64,000 bases of DNA from an uncultured Chlamydiae bacterium (GCA_937996705.1 CALKUQ010000020.1:80943-144942); one strand, 5' to 3'. Shown: positions 1 through 9,002, counted from the stretch's first letter. A program made the numbers and translations. The notes: a model not told the origin generated them from the sequence alone.

Positions 1-94
1 CATAATGGACCTGCAGAAAAAATGTCTCATAAAGTCTAGATATATTGTGCATTAACGAAGGCCAAAAGCAGACAAGAAGAGCCGCTGAAACCAT
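1..94 (-). CDS. Partial open frame cut by the window edge, hydrophobic N-terminus
   Basis: An open frame begins with ATG at 94 on the minus strand, five bases after the stop of the kinase-like gene, and runs off the window at position 1 with no stop in 31 codons. The visible residues start MVSAALLVCFWPSL, which looks like a signal anchor or first membrane segment. The tight spacing suggests a second gene in the same transcript. There is only a weak ribosome binding site and far too little sequence to name a family; it may be spurious. Confidence 0.3.
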   Translation of the reverse strand, partial: MVSAALLVCFWPSLMHNISRLYETFFLQVHY

Positions 95-99
95 TACAC

Positions 100-837
100 T
101 TAATGCTTGTACTCCTTTAGCAACCATCTCTCCTCCTTAGCAAGCCTTTTATCACAGACATATGAAAAATTGGGATAAAAATGCATCAATTGAACATCTA
201 TCAGCTGAATATCATCATGCTCTAATCGGTAAATCATATTTCTCCTTCTCAAGTCAGCGTGAACTACATGCCTTTTTTTCAAAGAATCCAAGATTCCTTG
301 AATTTTCTTTCTTGAGTCGGGGTTGATTAAATAGTCTAATTGAACCCCGTCAAACTTGTAAATAATTGTTGTGCAAACCTCTCGTAAGCCCCTTTTTTCA
401 TACACCGCTATAGGCTCAACAACAGGGATCTCTTTTAATTTTGCCCAATGTAAATTATTCCAAATTGAAACACATTTACCCATCCGCATCAAATTCTTGA
501 AAAAACCTTTTTGTACATGCCTTTTTACAACATACTCTTTGCCATCAATTGGAACCCAAAACGTCTCCATCGATTTACTTATTGAAAAAAGGCGCCGAGC
601 TTCTGAATTTTTCCCTTTCAAACATGCCTCTATCTCACTTGAAAAGGCGCTCTTTAGACAAATTAATTTCTCTTTATAACTCAAATGCTTTTCATACTGT
701 TCCTCATCCTGAATTTTTGAATACTCATACTGGCCATAAAAAAATGCCCCTTCATAAATTCTAGAAATTACATAACTGCCGAATTCTGAACAGAGAAAGC
801 TCCCAGTCGCCACTGTCAAAATCAATAGCCATTTCAT
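100..837 (-). CDS. Putative small kinase of the WaaP/RIO-like protein-kinase fold
   Basis: The 245-residue product keeps the core signature of a minimal protein-kinase fold: a VAIK-type lysine (K105 in EYVVKR), a catalytic loop HADLRRRN (H193, D195, N200) and a metal-binding Asp about 15 residues later (D214 in LIDVQ). This pattern is typical of lipopolysaccharide core kinases (WaaP/KdkA type) and RIO-like kinases. An N-terminal hydrophobic stretch (residues 3-15) suggests a signal anchor, unusual for a cytoplasmic LPS kinase. No protein-kinase glycine loop is evident. It could phosphorylate a sugar lipid or a protein; the substrate is unknown. Family call is inference from motifs; kinase fold is fairly likely. 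Confidence 0.55.
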   Translation of the reverse strand: MKWLLILTVATGSFLCSEFGSYVISRIYEGAFFYGQYEYSKIQDEEQYEKHLSYKEKLICLKSAFSSEIEACLKGKNSEARRLFSISKSMETFWVPIDGKEYVVKRHVQKGFFKNLMRMGKCVSIWNNLHWAKLKEIPVVEPIAVYEKRGLREVCTTIIYKFDGVQLDYLINPDSRKKIQGILDSLKKRHVVHADLRRRNMIYRLEHDDIQLIDVQLMHFYPNFSYVCDKRLAKEERWLLKEYKH

Positions 838-921
838 ATGGAACTAATTTACTTGAAATTCGTCATTATTGCTTGCAAAATTTGACGTTCACAACGTATT
901 TAGAAAATAAAAGGGGCTCTT

Positions 922-1338
922 ATGAACGAACTAGCTAAAAAAAATTTACACAAAGTAATTGATGCGTTTGTATCCGAAAGCAATAGAATTATCCAGACCA
1001 TAGAAAAGGAGCCCAACCAACTACAAAATCGAGACATAGAAGTGCTTGCTGAAAAAATTTGGGACCTTCGTCATTTTGCCCTGGAGCTACTTCAACAGTT
1101 TCCTGATGAATCGACTTGGTATAATGCCTCCATCATTAAAGAGATTATAGATGAACCTCTTGAAATTGATCCCGATGGCAAAACAAAACTTTCCTTATTA
1201 GAAGCCGCTGATCTTGCAAAAAAAATGCACAACGATAGATCTCTAAGATCCCTTCTTAGATCTTGGATCATAGAAACAAAAGCAAGAGAGGTCCTTTTTT
1301 CCAATCTCCGCCAAATCTCTCAAGAATTGACTGGTTGA
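922..1338 (+). CDS. Hypothetical helical protein, 138 residues
   Basis: I do not recognise this protein. It is charged, lacks a signal peptide or membrane segment, and looks almost wholly alpha-helical. An AGGGG ribosome binding site lies about 7 bases before the ATG. It is divergent from the kinase-like gene with an 84-base gap and stands alone on the plus strand. Base composition resembles its neighbours. It is probably a lineage-specific cytoplasmic protein or possible effector. Confidence 0.6.
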   Translation: MNELAKKNLHKVIDAFVSESNRIIQTIEKEPNQLQNRDIEVLAEKIWDLRHFALELLQQFPDESTWYNASIIKEIIDEPLEIDPDGKTKLSLLEAADLAKKMHNDRSLRSLLRSWIIETKAREVLFSNLRQISQELTG

Positions 1339-1392
1339 TTTATAAACCCCCTTGTTATCAAAAGGAGTTTGAATCGCATATACTGATGACAG

Positions 1393-1422
1393 TTGAAAGA
1401 CCCAGATTTTTCGCAGTAAAAT
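1393..1422 (+). promoter_or_regulatory. Sigma-70-type promoter reading into the structured element
   Basis: TTGAAA at 1393-1398 and TAAAAT at 1417-1422 are separated by 18 bases. The predicted transcription start, about 7-8 bases downstream (1429-1430), coincides with the first base of the folded element at 1431. No plus-strand protein gene follows before the convergent gene at 1577, so the promoter most likely serves an untranslated RNA. Confidence 0.45.
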
Positions 1423-1429
1423 CGTTTTA

Positions 1430-1499
1430 GTTCAATTAGGCGAAGCCGTCCGCTGAAGAGGGCTCTGTTTGAAACCAGGCCCGATGAAGCGGAATTGAA
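1430..1499 (+). ncRNA. Candidate small structured RNA with a three-way junction
   Basis: The 69 bases at 1431-1499 fold on paper into a compact three-way junction. The closing stem is TTCAATT (1431-1437) with AATTGAA (1493-1499). The first arm is GGC-GAA-GCC (1439-1447). The second arm starts CCGCT/AGCGG (1450-1454 with 1488-1492) and continues through an internal loop into GGGC/GCCC and CTG/CAG (1460-1482). A promoter ends at the right distance upstream. No clear U-tract terminator was found downstream, so the 3' end is uncertain. It matches no RNA family I recognise. The alternative is a palindromic repeat of the IS200/REP or MITE type. The strand is taken from the promoter. Confidence 0.4.
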
Positions 1500-1576
1500 A
1501 TAAAAAGATTTTGCAAAGAAAAAGAGGGTGTTTCAACTGGAATGAGTATACTTTCTTGTTTTTTAAGAAATGTGTG

Positions 1577-2956
1577 CTAAAGCGTAATCGACTCCGGGCT
1601 ACTTTCATAGATTCCATTGACTGCAACCACTTCATAGGTTACTGAGCCTGATTGATCATGATCCTCATAAGTTAATTGGGACGGGGGAACTAAGGCGATA
1701 CATTCGCCATTCCGATAGATGGCATAACCTGTGATGTCAGATAGGCTCGAACTCCAAGAAACGACATTAACGTATTCTGCCAAACTAAAAAACTGATTTA
1801 AGACCCGAGATCCACTTAAATTTCTAACTGGTTGAAGGTATAAAGAGGCGTAACACGAAATTGCATTGCTATCACTATCTTGCCAAGTAAACATGGCGTT
1901 TGAGTTAAACACACTCACTCCTACGGTAGAGTACTCGCTTCCATTTGTTGCAATATTTGCCCCACTATTTAAAATCACCGGCTCTTCCCAAGTCTCTCCA
2001 TTATTCGAGGATAGGCTTGCCAACGCCTCACCAGAATAGCCTACCCAAGAGGCTATAAAATCTGTACTATTGCCCGCAAGACTTACAATAGGAGACTCAC
2101 ACTGCGATGTGAGATTTCTGGAAAGGATTACTGGGGAAGTCCAAGTAGCCCCTTGATCCCTTGAAAAGCTAGTGTAGATCACTTGCAATGCATCTACCCA
2201 TGCAAGCATAAAGCCTGCATCTGTCGCACCAATGGTAATGACGTTCCCCCCTCGCAAATTTATCATCCCAGAAACAAGCTGCGGCGTTCCCCAAGTAATT
2301 CCGTCAGCAGAATATGAAACATAGCCATTTACATTAAGACCGTTTAACTCTTGCCAAGCAGCCATAAATCCAGAATTTGAAGCTGCGACCATAACGGGGG
2401 TATTTGTGTCGCGATTGATGCTAATCTCCTCTGCTCCGTTCCAAGTAATCCCATCTGTCGAAAAATTTACATAAGATGCTTCGCCAGTAAAATCCCACCA
2501 ACTCACTACAAATCCAAGCTGATTTGCACAAGCGCCTACTAAAGGTTCAGCAACATCACCTCCACCCAGCAATCGCGATGAGGTCCAAACATTTCTATGA
2601 TAAGGGGAAGATCTCGCATAAACATTCCCTAAATTAGCAGTAGGAGATTTTTGATAAGAAACAACAAAACGATCATCATTTCCCGCAACCCAAGTACTTG
2701 TCACATCTACATCACCAAGATTATCAAGAATCCAACCCTTCCCTAAATCGTTTGAAATCCCTGCAAAAGGGACTCCTGAAGTACTTACCCAAGAAGCCAT
2801 AAATTCATCTTGCGCTCTGGCAACAATAACAATACTTCCAACCGACCCATCTCTTGTAATGTTGACTAAATTTCCAGGAGTTATTTGACCGAATAATTTG
2901 AAACAATTTAGCACTGCTACCATCGAAATTAGTATTGAACAAAATCGCACCGCCAT
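1577..2956 (-). CDS. Secreted Asp-box (BNR/sialidase-like) beta-propeller protein
   Basis: The 459-residue protein opens with a signal peptide (about residues 1-23). Its body holds at least five Asp-box motifs of the S-x-D-x-G-x-T-W type (for example FSTDGITW, YSADGITW, FSRDQGATW, LSSNNGETW), spaced as in a sialidase-like or exo-alpha-glycosidase propeller. The last 90 residues look like one fibronectin type III or Ig-like domain (…YAIYRNGE…YEVVAVNG). I do not see the arginine triad and nucleophilic Tyr/Glu of true sialidases, so it may bind rather than cleave glycans. It ends convergently to the structured RNA candidate and diverges from the gene at 2993 by 36 bases. Likely periplasmic or surface-exposed. 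Confidence 0.65.
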   Translation of the reverse strand: MAVRFCSILISMVAVLNCFKLFGQITPGNLVNITRDGSVGSIVIVARAQDEFMASWVSTSGVPFAGISNDLGKGWILDNLGDVDVTSTWVAGNDDRFVVSYQKSPTANLGNVYARSSPYHRNVWTSSRLLGGGDVAEPLVGACANQLGFVVSWWDFTGEASYVNFSTDGITWNGAEEISINRDTNTPVMVAASNSGFMAAWQELNGLNVNGYVSYSADGITWGTPQLVSGMINLRGGNVITIGATDAGFMLAWVDALQVIYTSFSRDQGATWTSPVILSRNLTSQCESPIVSLAGNSTDFIASWVGYSGEALASLSSNNGETWEEPVILNSGANIATNGSEYSTVGVSVFNSNAMFTWQDSDSNAISCYASLYLQPVRNLSGSRVLNQFFSLAEYVNVVSWSSSLSDITGYAIYRNGECIALVPPSQLTYEDHDQSGSVTYEVVAVNGIYESSPESITL

Positions 2957-2992
2957 ATAGCCTTCCTTTTAATAAAATCTAAGGGATTCTAA

Positions 2993-3712
2993 GTGTTTCA
3001 ATCAATTATTTACACTTTTTTTCTAATCTCTTTAGTCGCTTACTCCCCCTTTGATGGCTTAATCTTACCCCCTTGCAAGCCTGAAAATTCAAAACGTCCC
3101 TTCATTCTCTCAAACGAAACACCCCAACAGGAAATTCTCTCCGAACTTTCAAAAATCCCTTCTCTTGAACATGGGGTACATATTGGTTGGTCGATTGAAA
3201 TGAACTATAAAATCTTAGCCACAAGAAAACCAAAACTTGCCTTTCTCTGCGATATCAGTTCACACGTACTGGAATTTTATGAAAGTTTTAAACAAGTTCT
3301 CTTAGATTCAAATTCCTCTGAAGAATTTCTAGAGCAATTACAATCGTTTTTTCTAAATAATCCTAGTGTCCTCAGATACACAAAGTATAAGGCCCGTCAA
3401 ATCGATCAACTTATCGAAAGATATGCAACATGGATGGTAATTGATGACAATTTTTCCTACCTTAAAAGGATGTATCAAGAAGAGAAAATCCTCCATCTTG
3501 TTTTGAATATGGAGGACCAAGAGGATCGCTTTGACAAAATAGCCTCCTGGATTAAGGCTAATAACTACAAAATTGACACCGTTTACACATCAAATATTAA
3601 ATCGGTTCTACCCCATCAAGAGCTCTTTGATTTGAATCTAGCAAAACTTATTTGGCAGGAGACTATCTACATCTGTGCCAATAGAAATGCTGAATTAGAA
3701 ATTCTCTATTAA
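2993..3712 (+). CDS. Exported protein resembling the LIC_10091 (methyltransferase-like) family
   Basis: The first 17 residues form a signal peptide or anchor. The segment at residues 61-104 (GVHIGWSIEMNYKILATRKP…FLCDISSHVLEFY) resembles, from memory, the conserved block of Leptospira LIC_10091-type proteins, where a G-x-G-x-E-x-N segment precedes a P-x-x-A-F-x-x-D-I strand. A later segment, DTVYTSNIKSVL (about 195-206), matches the S-N-x-x-x-Y/L signature of the same group. That family is thought to adopt a SAM-methyltransferase fold, but no methyl acceptor is known to me. Family assignment is an inference; an exported methyltransferase-like protein would be odd. It converges on rnz with a 12-base gap. 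Confidence 0.45.
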   Translation: MFQSIIYTFFLISLVAYSPFDGLILPPCKPENSKRPFILSNETPQQEILSELSKIPSLEHGVHIGWSIEMNYKILATRKPKLAFLCDISSHVLEFYESFKQVLLDSNSSEEFLEQLQSFFLNNPSVLRYTKYKARQIDQLIERYATWMVIDDNFSYLKRMYQEEKILHLVLNMEDQEDRFDKIASWIKANNYKIDTVYTSNIKSVLPHQELFDLNLAKLIWQETIYICANRNAELEILY

Positions 3713-3724
3713 AACCCGCCCCTT

Positions 3725-4633
3725 CTAGCGCTTGATGAATTGGAATTGCTTCAGATCTTCGGCAACTTGAGTGTGAGGAAAAATTTCTTTAGCCTCAGTT
3801 TCAAACGGCTTAAGATCAAGATACCGAGCTGAAAAATGGGTTAAAATCAACTCTTTTGCCCCTGCATCTTTTGCAATCTGGGCCGCCTCTTTAGCGGTAA
3901 GATGGTTATGAGATTTTGCAAGCTCTTTCTCTTCCTCAAGATAGGTGCTTTCGCAAAGAAGAAGGCTAGCATTTTTTGCCATGTTTAAAGCCCCTTTACA
4001 AGGCCTTGTATCCATGACAATTGCAAAAACATCCCCTTTTCTCAAGTGGCTGACTTCCTCTAAATGAATTTCCCGTCCGTTTACTAAAATTTTCTTATCT
4101 CGAAGGAGCTCCTTCATAATAGGGCCTTGAACTCCCAAAGTTTTTAATTTTTCTTTGTCAAATTTAATGGTATCAGGTTCTGTAATGCGATATGCAAAAT
4201 TTTCAACGCCATGCTGTAGATAATCTGCCTCAATTGTAAAATTTTCATCTTGATGGACAATCCCTGCCCCTTTTACCGGATGCTCTATCACATGAATATT
4301 TTCACGATACATAGTGCCGTAGCGGAGCCTATCAAAATAGACCTTACCAGAAGCAGGATAGTAGCAATGAATCGGATGAGTCACTTTATCTAAATTAAGT
4401 CTCATGAGCATCGAACCAAGACCCAAACAATGATCTCCATGAAAATGGGAGACAAAAATCCGAGTCACTACAGGGGGGGCAATGTCAGCAAAAATAAATT
4501 GTCTCTGGGTCCCTTCACCTGGATCAAATAAAAGACCTTCATCATTCCATCTAAGCAAATATCCACTATGATTTCTGGTTCTTGTTGGCGCTTGAGAGGA
4601 GCACCCAAGTATTGTAAGATCTCTAACTGTCAC
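3725..4633 (-). CDS. rnz: Ribonuclease Z
   Basis: The 302-residue metallo-beta-lactamase-fold protein matches RNase Z, the endonuclease that removes tRNA 3' trailers. The zinc-binding motif HFHGDH (residues 63-68) and the downstream conserved block TRPCKG and THFSARY are visible, as is the N-terminal LGCSSQAPT strand. Length is normal for the short bacterial form. Its start overlaps the stop of the rhomboid gene by four bases, so the two are probably translationally coupled. The tRNA gene in this window lacks an encoded CCA, consistent with a need for RNase Z. Confidence 0.92.
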   Translation of the reverse strand: MTVRDLTILGCSSQAPTRTRNHSGYLLRWNDEGLLFDPGEGTQRQFIFADIAPPVVTRIFVSHFHGDHCLGLGSMLMRLNLDKVTHPIHCYYPASGKVYFDRLRYGTMYRENIHVIEHPVKGAGIVHQDENFTIEADYLQHGVENFAYRITEPDTIKFDKEKLKTLGVQGPIMKELLRDKKILVNGREIHLEEVSHLRKGDVFAIVMDTRPCKGALNMAKNASLLLCESTYLEEEKELAKSHNHLTAKEAAQIAKDAGAKELILTHFSARYLDLKPFETEAKEIFPHTQVAEDLKQFQFIKR

Positions 4634-5307
4634 ACTTTCCTTTGAAACACTTCTATACGTCCTAGAAGCATTCCCAAAAGGGCTCCAGAGACGTGTGCCG
4701 TGTTTGCTATATTGAGCTGAAAAGGAACAATATGAAGGATATTCAAGAAAAAAGCAACTATTTGCAAAGCAAGCATTCCTAAAATAAAAATCCCTAGAAA
4801 AATCAAAGTCCCGTTATCAATTGGATAACTCTCCCAAGGGGCCCTTCTTTTTCTTACCCAAATATACCCAGCCATAGCACTAGCAATGCCTGAAAATCCC
4901 ATAAAATAAGGCCCTGTCATCAAATACTGAAGGGTGTTTGTGACCACTGCGGCAATCACAAAAAAAACAATATAGGCACCAGCTTTTAAATTTTTTTCTA
5001 ACATCTTTCCAAACACTAGAAGCCATAACATATTAAAAAGCAAATGGATGAGATCTGTATGTAAGAAAGCTGGCGTTAATAGGCGCCATACTTGGCCTTT
5101 TTTAATATCTCCGAATAGGTCGGGAGTTACCATTACTTTATCTTGCGTCCAATCGACAAGCTCCCCATAAAATCCCCCCCAATTATTTTGAGGATAATCA
5201 AAGAGGCACGCCTGCACCACTGTAGGAACTTGATTGCTCTCTTGCCTTTCTTGGACAAATGTCCAAATAAAAATCAGCGAACAGAGAACAATCAAAAATT
5301 TTGTCAT
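4630..5307 (-). CDS. Rhomboid-family intramembrane serine protease
   Basis: The 225-residue protein has six or so hydrophobic segments and the rhomboid catalytic dyad: GFSG with Ser139 in one membrane helix and His205 ([12 protein letters not shown]) in the last. The helix-2 motif HLLFNMLW (from H88) provides the usual oxyanion His/Asn pair. It should cut membrane-anchored substrates within the inner membrane. It overlaps both the rnz start and the stop of the nucleotidyltransferase gene by four bases, forming a compact minus-strand operon with lon. Substrate unknown. Confidence 0.88.
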   Translation of the reverse strand: MTKFLIVLCSLIFIWTFVQERQESNQVPTVVQACLFDYPQNNWGGFYGELVDWTQDKVMVTPDLFGDIKKGQVWRLLTPAFLHTDLIHLLFNMLWLLVFGKMLEKNLKAGAYIVFFVIAAVVTNTLQYLMTGPYFMGFSGIASAMAGYIWVRKRRAPWESYPIDNGTLIFLGIFILGMLALQIVAFFLNILHIVPFQLNIANTAHVSGALLGMLLGRIEVFQRKV

Positions 5308-5798
5308 GACTCACGAATTTTTTCTACAATTTTTGACGTAGAGAGCCCGGGAATAAAAGAGACAATATGAAGTTTGCCCCCATATTTTTTTACTACTTCC
5401 GCCTCAATACAATCAGATCCCCAATCTTGTCCATTGACATGAACGTCGGGTTGAACGATCTCTAAAAGATCTCTTGGATCGTCCTCATTAAACCAAGTAA
5501 CATTCGTAACAAAGGAGAGTGCCGACATCATCTCAAGCCGATCTTTTAAAGCAATAATGGGACGATTGACGCTTTTGTAGCGTTTAATAGAGGCGTCGCT
5601 ATTGAGCGCTACAAGCAAAACATCAGCCTGTTTGCTCGCTTCATAAATAATATGAAGATGACCCGCATGGAGTAAATCAAAGGAGCCATTTAGAGTGGCA
5701 AGCCTTTTCCCTTTTTTTCGGACTTCATCGGAAAACGCTGCCAACTTTTTAGGCTCAACGATTTTTTTATGAGCAAACTCTGAAAAGTCCCCTAACAA
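5304..5798 (-). CDS. Cytidylyltransferase-fold enzyme, HldE C-domain (RfaE2) type
   Basis: The 164-residue protein has the nucleotidyltransferase signature NGSFDLLHAGH (residues 37-47, HxGH motif) and the C-terminal STSKIVEKI element seen in RfaE2/HldE adenylyltransferase domains, which make ADP-heptose from heptose 1-phosphate. It is a stand-alone domain without the HldE kinase half. Whether this organism makes heptose is unclear; Chlamydiaceae LPS lacks heptose, so another sugar or glycerol phosphate is possible. It begins directly at the end of lon (adjacent bases 5798/5799). Confidence 0.75.
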   Translation of the reverse strand: MLGDFSEFAHKKIVEPKKLAAFSDEVRKKGKRLATLNGSFDLLHAGHLHIIYEASKQADVLLVALNSDASIKRYKSVNRPIIALKDRLEMMSALSFVTNVTWFNEDDPRDLLEIVQPDVHVNGQDWGSDCIEAEVVKKYGGKLHIVSFIPGLSTSKIVEKIRES

Positions 5799-8330
5799 TT
5801 ACAGTCCCCTTTTCTTATTCATAAAAACCAGCTGATAGACTTGCTTATAATCATCAACAAAATCGACATGAACACCCTTTCTTAGATAATCCGGAAGCTC
5901 TTCCCAGTCTCTCTTATTCTCTGAAGGGACTATAATGTTGTGAATGTTTTCCCTTTTTGCGGCAAGGACCTTTTCTTTTAGGCCGCCAATCGGAAGAACT
6001 TTCCCCTTTAAAGTAATTTCCCCGGTCATCGCCAAATCATTCGGAACAGGCTTCCCTGTCAAAAGGGAGATCATCGCAGTAGTAATCGTTACCCCCGCAG
6101 AGGGGCCATCTTTTGGCGTTGCACCCTCAGGGATGTGAATATGAACCTCTTGATCGCTCAAATCAATGCCAATAGGAAGATATCTTGCTTGCTCCGACAT
6201 CAAATATGTCATTGCAATCGAAGAAGATTCTTTCATTACATCGCCTGCGTTCCCGGTTAATTTCAGTCTCTCTTTCCCTTTATTTTTTACAGCCTCAATA
6301 TAAAGAAGCGATCCTCCAAGCTCTGTCCATGCAAGCCCTGTTGCAACTCCGTTGAGTTTTTCCTTAGAATAAAATCTTTCTGAGGTAAAAATCGGCTTGC
6401 CCAAGTATTTTTCGACCGTATCCACAGTAATCTCTGTTTTCGGCGCCTTTTTCTTACTTTCAAGCAATTTTACTTTTTGCATCGCAACTTTTCGCATAAT
6501 TTTATTGATTGTTTTTTCTAAATATCTAACTCCAGCCTCTCTACAATACTCCCGTATAATTTTCTGAAGGGCATCATTTTTAAAGCTAATATCTGTTTTC
6601 TTTAGTCCTACTTCTCCCATATCTTTTGGAATTAGATATTTTTTTGTAATTTCGAGTTTCTCCTCCTCAACATATCCTGAGAGCCTGATGATTTCCATAC
6701 GGTCTCTTAAAGGGCCGGGGATGGTATCAAGGGAATTGGCAGTACAAATAAACAAAATACTACTTAAGTCAAAGCGAACATCAAGATAGTGATCCAAAAA
6801 CTCCTTATTCTGCTCTGGATCAAGCACTTCTAGCAGGGCAGATCCAGGATCTCCCTGGTAGCTTGACGAGAGTTTATCTACTTCATCTAACATCACCACA
6901 GGATTTGAAGCGCCCATTAACTTAAGAGCTTGGATAATTTTTCCGGGCATTGCACCGACATATGTACGTCTATGTCCTTTAATTTCAGACTCATCCTTCA
7001 TTCCTCCCAAGGAGAATCTAAAAAATTTACGGTTTAGAGCTCTCGCAATGCTCTTCCCAATACTTGTCTTACCCACCCCTGGAGGACCGACAAAACATAA
7101 AATATACCCTCTTGGTCCTGTTTTCTTTAAAAATCCAACACTGACATACTCAAGGATTCGCTCTTTAACATCTTTTAAACCATAATGATCTTGATCAAGA
7201 ATTTCTTCTGCATGAGCCAAGCTTGTGCTCTCTTTATCCTTAACCCCCCAAGGAAGGGATGTCAGGATATCAAGATAATTTCTAACCACACCATATTCGG
7301 CAGACTGAACGTCTAAGACGCCTAATTTATCAAGTTCATCATCAAAAACTTTCTGCGCTTCCTCTGTAAAATGAAGTTTTTTCGCCCTCTCTTGGAATTT
7401 TTCTACATCAACCGTCTTGTCATCTTTTGCCATTCCTAATTCTTTTTGAATCGCTTTTAACTGCTCTCGCAAAAAATAATCTCTCTGGTGCTTATTGATC
7501 GTAGTCTCGATTTTTTGATTGATCATCATTTGTAATTTTGTGATATCAAACTCTTTTTTTAACAAAACAAGAGCCTTCTCCATCCTTTTAATCAAATCGA
7601 AAGTCGATAAAATTTCTTGCATTTCATCTCTAGAGGCAGTCGTCAATGCAACTGCAAAATCACACAATTTCCAAGGTTGCGCAAAATCAGAGTGGCTCAA
7701 AACAATTTGGAGTTCCTCTTTAAATAAAGGACTCAAATTCAGCAATTCCTTAATTGTAGTAACAAGGCTATTTGTATAAGCAGTAACCATATCTTTTTTG
7801 TTTTTAGCAACTTGCTCTTTATGATACGCCACTTTTGCAACTAAATAGTTGGCTTTTTTTGGAGTCACATCCTTTTTTATCAAAAACCGTCTTTCGATAT
7901 TTAAAATTACTTGCGCTCCTGCTTCTTGAATATTTAAAATCCGGATAATACGAGCAACAACCCCTACATCATAAAGATCATCAAACCCAACGTCGTAAAT
8001 ATCTTGCTCTTTATCTTTAGTAAGAACCAGCCCTAAAAATTTATGATCCATTTTAGCTAACTCTTTCAAAAGGTCGTAGTAGATCCCAGGCTCGATTACA
8101 ATAGGAACAGCCATTCCAGGCATATAAACTCTACTTGCCAAAGGAAGTATTGGTAAATTGGCAGGATACTCATCAATGCTTGTTGCTTCAGACGCTTTTT
8201 TTATGTGTCCATCATTCAATAATTCTGACAGGTCTTGACCCTCATCGAATTCCTCAACATTATGATCCAAGCTTGGCTCCTTATGGTTATAACAAAATAG
8301 TTTACCAATAACTTTGGTAAAATTCAACAA
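5799..8330 (-). CDS. lon: ATP-dependent protease Lon
   Basis: The 843-residue protein has the full LonA layout: an N-terminal substrate-binding domain (about 55-260), a helical linker, the AAA+ module with Walker A GPPGVGKT (415-422) and Walker B VVMLDEVDK (478-486), and the C-terminal protease domain with the Ser744 (GPSAG) / Lys787 catalytic dyad. The 43-residue dyad spacing equals that of E. coli Lon. It degrades misfolded and regulatory proteins in the cytoplasm. The first 50 residues are a poorly conserved acidic extension. It is divergent from tsaB across 41 bases, an arrangement also seen in Chlamydia (CT344/CT343 by memory). Confidence 0.97.
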   Translation of the reverse strand: MLNFTKVIGKLFCYNHKEPSLDHNVEEFDEGQDLSELLNDGHIKKASEATSIDEYPANLPILPLASRVYMPGMAVPIVIEPGIYYDLLKELAKMDHKFLGLVLTKDKEQDIYDVGFDDLYDVGVVARIIRILNIQEAGAQVILNIERRFLIKKDVTPKKANYLVAKVAYHKEQVAKNKKDMVTAYTNSLVTTIKELLNLSPLFKEELQIVLSHSDFAQPWKLCDFAVALTTASRDEMQEILSTFDLIKRMEKALVLLKKEFDITKLQMMINQKIETTINKHQRDYFLREQLKAIQKELGMAKDDKTVDVEKFQERAKKLHFTEEAQKVFDDELDKLGVLDVQSAEYGVVRNYLDILTSLPWGVKDKESTSLAHAEEILDQDHYGLKDVKERILEYVSVGFLKKTGPRGYILCFVGPPGVGKTSIGKSIARALNRKFFRFSLGGMKDESEIKGHRRTYVGAMPGKIIQALKLMGASNPVVMLDEVDKLSSSYQGDPGSALLEVLDPEQNKEFLDHYLDVRFDLSSILFICTANSLDTIPGPLRDRMEIIRLSGYVEEEKLEITKKYLIPKDMGEVGLKKTDISFKNDALQKIIREYCREAGVRYLEKTINKIMRKVAMQKVKLLESKKKAPKTEITVDTVEKYLGKPIFTSERFYSKEKLNGVATGLAWTELGGSLLYIEAVKNKGKERLKLTGNAGDVMKESSSIAMTYLMSEQARYLPIGIDLSDQEVHIHIPEGATPKDGPSAGVTITTAMISLLTGKPVPNDLAMTGEITLKGKVLPIGGLKEKVLAAKRENIHNIIVPSENKRDWEELPDYLRKGVHVDFVDDYKQVYQLVFMNKKRGL

Positions 8331-8371
8331 CTCTTCTCTCTAAATAAATCATCTTGTGATATTTTCAAAGC

Positions 8372-8860
8372 ATGAAAATGTTAATTCTAGACACAAGTCA
8401 AAAAATTGGGATCCTAGCCCTCTACAAAGAAGGCTTTGAGATCGAAAAAAAAGAATTTGAATCGATCAACCAACAAAAAATTTTAATTCCATTAATTGAC
8501 AGTTTTTTATCAGAACTAAATCTCTCCCTATCTGATTTAACTCATATTGGTATCTGCATCGGCCCTGGAAGCTTTACCGGAACAAGAATCGGAGTTATGA
8601 CGGCAAAAACTTTTAGCTACGCCCTCGGGATTCCCCTGGTCCCTTTTCACAGCCTTCTCCCCTTCCACAAATCAGGAACGCTTACTATTAAAGAGGCAAA
8701 AGAGGGGCTTTGTTTTGTTTACAACGGGGTCTCCTTAGAAAAAATTCCCTCTACAGATCTCGATCAGACCCTCCCTCATATCGACATTACTCACGCATCC
8801 TACTCTCTTCAACCAATAACAGAACTTCCCATCCAAAAAAACTTTGATATTATTTATTAA
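8372..8860 (+). CDS. tsaB: tRNA threonylcarbamoyladenosine biosynthesis protein TsaB (short form)
   Basis: Residues 1-95 match TsaB/YeaZ: the ASKHA-fold opening LILDTSQ and the diagnostic GPGSFTGTRIG loop (about residues 69-79). TsaB partners TsaD and TsaE to make t6A37 on tRNAs reading ANN codons. At 162 residues it is shorter than the usual 220-230; the C-terminal subdomain is reduced, as I recall for chlamydial versions. It sits between lon and rpsU, the standard chlamydial order. No frameshift is apparent: no continuation of homology is visible in other frames. Confidence 0.85.
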   Translation: MKMLILDTSQKIGILALYKEGFEIEKKEFESINQQKILIPLIDSFLSELNLSLSDLTHIGICIGPGSFTGTRIGVMTAKTFSYALGIPLVPFHSLLPFHKSGTLTIKEAKEGLCFVYNGVSLEKIPSTDLDQTLPHIDITHASYSLQPITELPIQKNFDIIY

Positions 8861-9002
8861 ACTCCCTTCAAAAGCGCCAATACTTCGCCACACTTCTCTA
8901 TTCTTGAAAAAATTCCGAAATATGGAAACACCTAAGAATCGAGGACACAATAGCTCCTACGATCTTTTTTTTAATTTTTCTCCTAGTGCTCACTCAATTT
9001 GA

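Noticed and set aside
1431..1499. Structured element considered as a tRNA or the 4.5S SRP RNA
   Set aside because: It lacks a T-arm, anticodon arm and CCA-end geometry, and lacks the SRP GGAAG tetraloop region, so neither call is supported.
1432..1635. 67-codon minus-strand frame overlapping the end of the propeller gene
   Set aside because: It overlaps the structured RNA candidate and the C-terminal coding part of a real gene, with no ribosome binding site.
8861..9000. Possible continuation of tsaB after its stop by frameshift
   Set aside because: No frame in this stretch shows TsaB-like sequence; the short form is more likely natural.
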